From the NCBI GenBank assembly GCA_002482715.1, contig DLGN01000131.1, forward strand, positions 1-5,151: 5,151 nt of DNA, given 5' to 3'. Both the position numbers and the translations under genes were made by a program. Numbering within the stretch: the stretch's first letter is position 1; every line of letters starts with the position of its first letter. Under the pieces are notes generated by a model, which worked only from the letters and a program-made list of their open reading frames with translations, had not been told where the DNA came from and did no database searches. Shown here in pieces: positions 4,597 through 5,151 of this stretch. The DNA is from Oxalobacteraceae bacterium UBA7693. GTDB lineage: Bacteria > Pseudomonadota > Gammaproteobacteria > Burkholderiales > Burkholderiaceae_D.

Positions 4597-5151
4597 ATGC
4601 CTCCACTACCAACCTCACACCCTGCCCTGCAAAGCCTGCGCGCCCTGCTCAGCGGCTTCGCCCAGATCTTCCTGCAACAGCACCCAGGTTGCGGCCTGCT
4701 GGTACTGCTCGCCATTCTGATCGGCGCACCCGAGCTGCTACCCGGTGCCCTGCTCGGCGGCCTGACCTCGACGTGGGTGGCGCAGCGCCGTGGCTACCCG
4801 GAAGCGGACATCGCCATTGGTCTGTACGGCTACAACGGCGTCCTGCTCGGCCTGCTGCTCAGCCTGAAACTGCCGTGGACGCCGCTGCTGCCCGGGCTGA
4901 TCGTCGCCAGCGCCACCCTGTCCAGCCTGCTGCTGGCACCCTGGATGCGGCGCATGCGCCAGCATGGCTGGCTGCCCGCCTTCACCTTTCCCTTCGTGCT
5001 GCTGGGTTGGCTGCTGCTGGCACTGCTCGCTCAGCTGGAGCTGTCAGCTGCACCCCCAGCCAGCACGCCCGACGCGCCGGCGCTGAACCTCCTGCAGCTG
5101 ATACTCGCCGTGCTGCGTGGCCTCGGTCAGGTGATCTTCCTCGACTCGCCA
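4597..5151 (+). CDS. Urea transporter (UT/Yut family), N-terminal part, cut by window end
   Basis: An inner-membrane urea channel of the UT family. The frame is open for all 185 codons from ATG 4597 to the window edge; family members are usually around 300 residues or a little more, so the C-terminal half is missing. Recognisable blocks are SGFAQIFLQQHPGCGLL (19-35), DIAIGLYGYNGVLLGLLLSL (71-90) and LPAFTFPF (126-133), which matches the UT signature LPxxTxPF that lines the channel. LRGLGQVIFLDSP (173-185) repeats the pattern of GFAQIFLQQHP (20-30), marking the start of the second of the two homologous halves of the fold. The protein is very hydrophobic with several helices. No good Shine-Dalgarno precedes the ATG, but the in-frame stop at 4519-4521 and family N-termini support this start. 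Codons are overwhelmingly GC-ending (CTG, GCC, CTC), unlike the genes to the left. No urease genes are visible. The protein looks Pseudomonas-like. Confidence 0.87.
   Translation, partial: MPPLPTSHPALQSLRALLSGFAQIFLQQHPGCGLLVLLAILIGAPELLPGALLGGLTSTWVAQRRGYPEADIAIGLYGYNGVLLGLLLSLKLPWTPLLPGLIVASATLSSLLLAPWMRRMRQHGWLPAFTFPFVLLGWLLLALLAQLELSAAPPASTPDAPALNLLQLILAVLRGLGQVIFLDSP

Noticed and set aside
4512..4965. Two - strand open frames opposite the urea transporter region
   Set aside because: Their low-complexity Gln/Arg/Gly-rich translations come from the antisense of GC-rich transmembrane codons. The + strand frame carries the LPxxTxPF signature and is the real gene.
1..5151. CRISPR array, tRNA or rRNA genes, insertion sequence
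   Set aside because: No regularly spaced direct repeats, cloverleaf-like segments, rRNA-like stretches or transposase frames were seen on either strand.

Overview
The window holds two stretches of DNA that do not look alike. Positions 1 to about 4500 have moderate GC: hand counts of the 60-base rows at 61, 2041 and 3961 give 29, 29 and 27 G+C, about 47%. Codon use there is mixed, with many TTA/TTG leucines. Protein families and gene style suggest a proteobacterium, probably a betaproteobacterium of the Burkholderiales (Oxalobacteraceae-like). That placement is from memory of the families, not from a search. From about 4540 to the end the DNA is GC-rich: the rows at 4801, 4861 and 4921 give 38, 43 and 44 of 60, about 69%. 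Leucine there is mostly CTG/CTC, as in Pseudomonas-like genomes.

Layout: (a) 1-389, the 3' part of a MarR/GbsR-type regulator, followed by a Rho-independent terminator (403-437). (b) 438-577, a non-coding leader with a perfect 20-bp palindrome (445-464) and a C-rich, almost G-free stretch with short CTATCA-type repeats. (c) 578-2873, a tight three-gene operon on the + strand: a DCC-family (DUF393) CxxC thiol oxidoreductase-like protein, an SDR/NmrA-type NAD(P)-binding protein fused to a DoxX-like membrane domain, and a four-helix DUF2269 membrane protein. The last two overlap by ATGA. (d) 2874-3034, a convergent intergenic region with a palindromic dispersed-repeat-like element. (e) 3035-4501 on the - strand, rmuC. 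(f) 4502-4596, a GC-rich hairpin repeat of a kind widespread between proteobacterial genes. (g) 4597 to the window end, the N-terminal half of a urea transporter, still open at the edge.

The three-gene operon is the most biologically interesting unit. It combines a thiol-redox domain, a dinucleotide-binding domain tethered to a DoxX-like membrane domain, and a second small membrane protein, behind a palindrome placed like an operator and next to a MarR-type gene. A membrane-bound electron-transfer or thiol-redox system controlled by the neighbouring regulator is a reasonable inference, but its substrate cannot be read from sequence. The sharp composition change at the GC-rich repeat next to rmuC is the main warning: it marks either recent horizontal acquisition or a chimeric assembly join at a common repeat.
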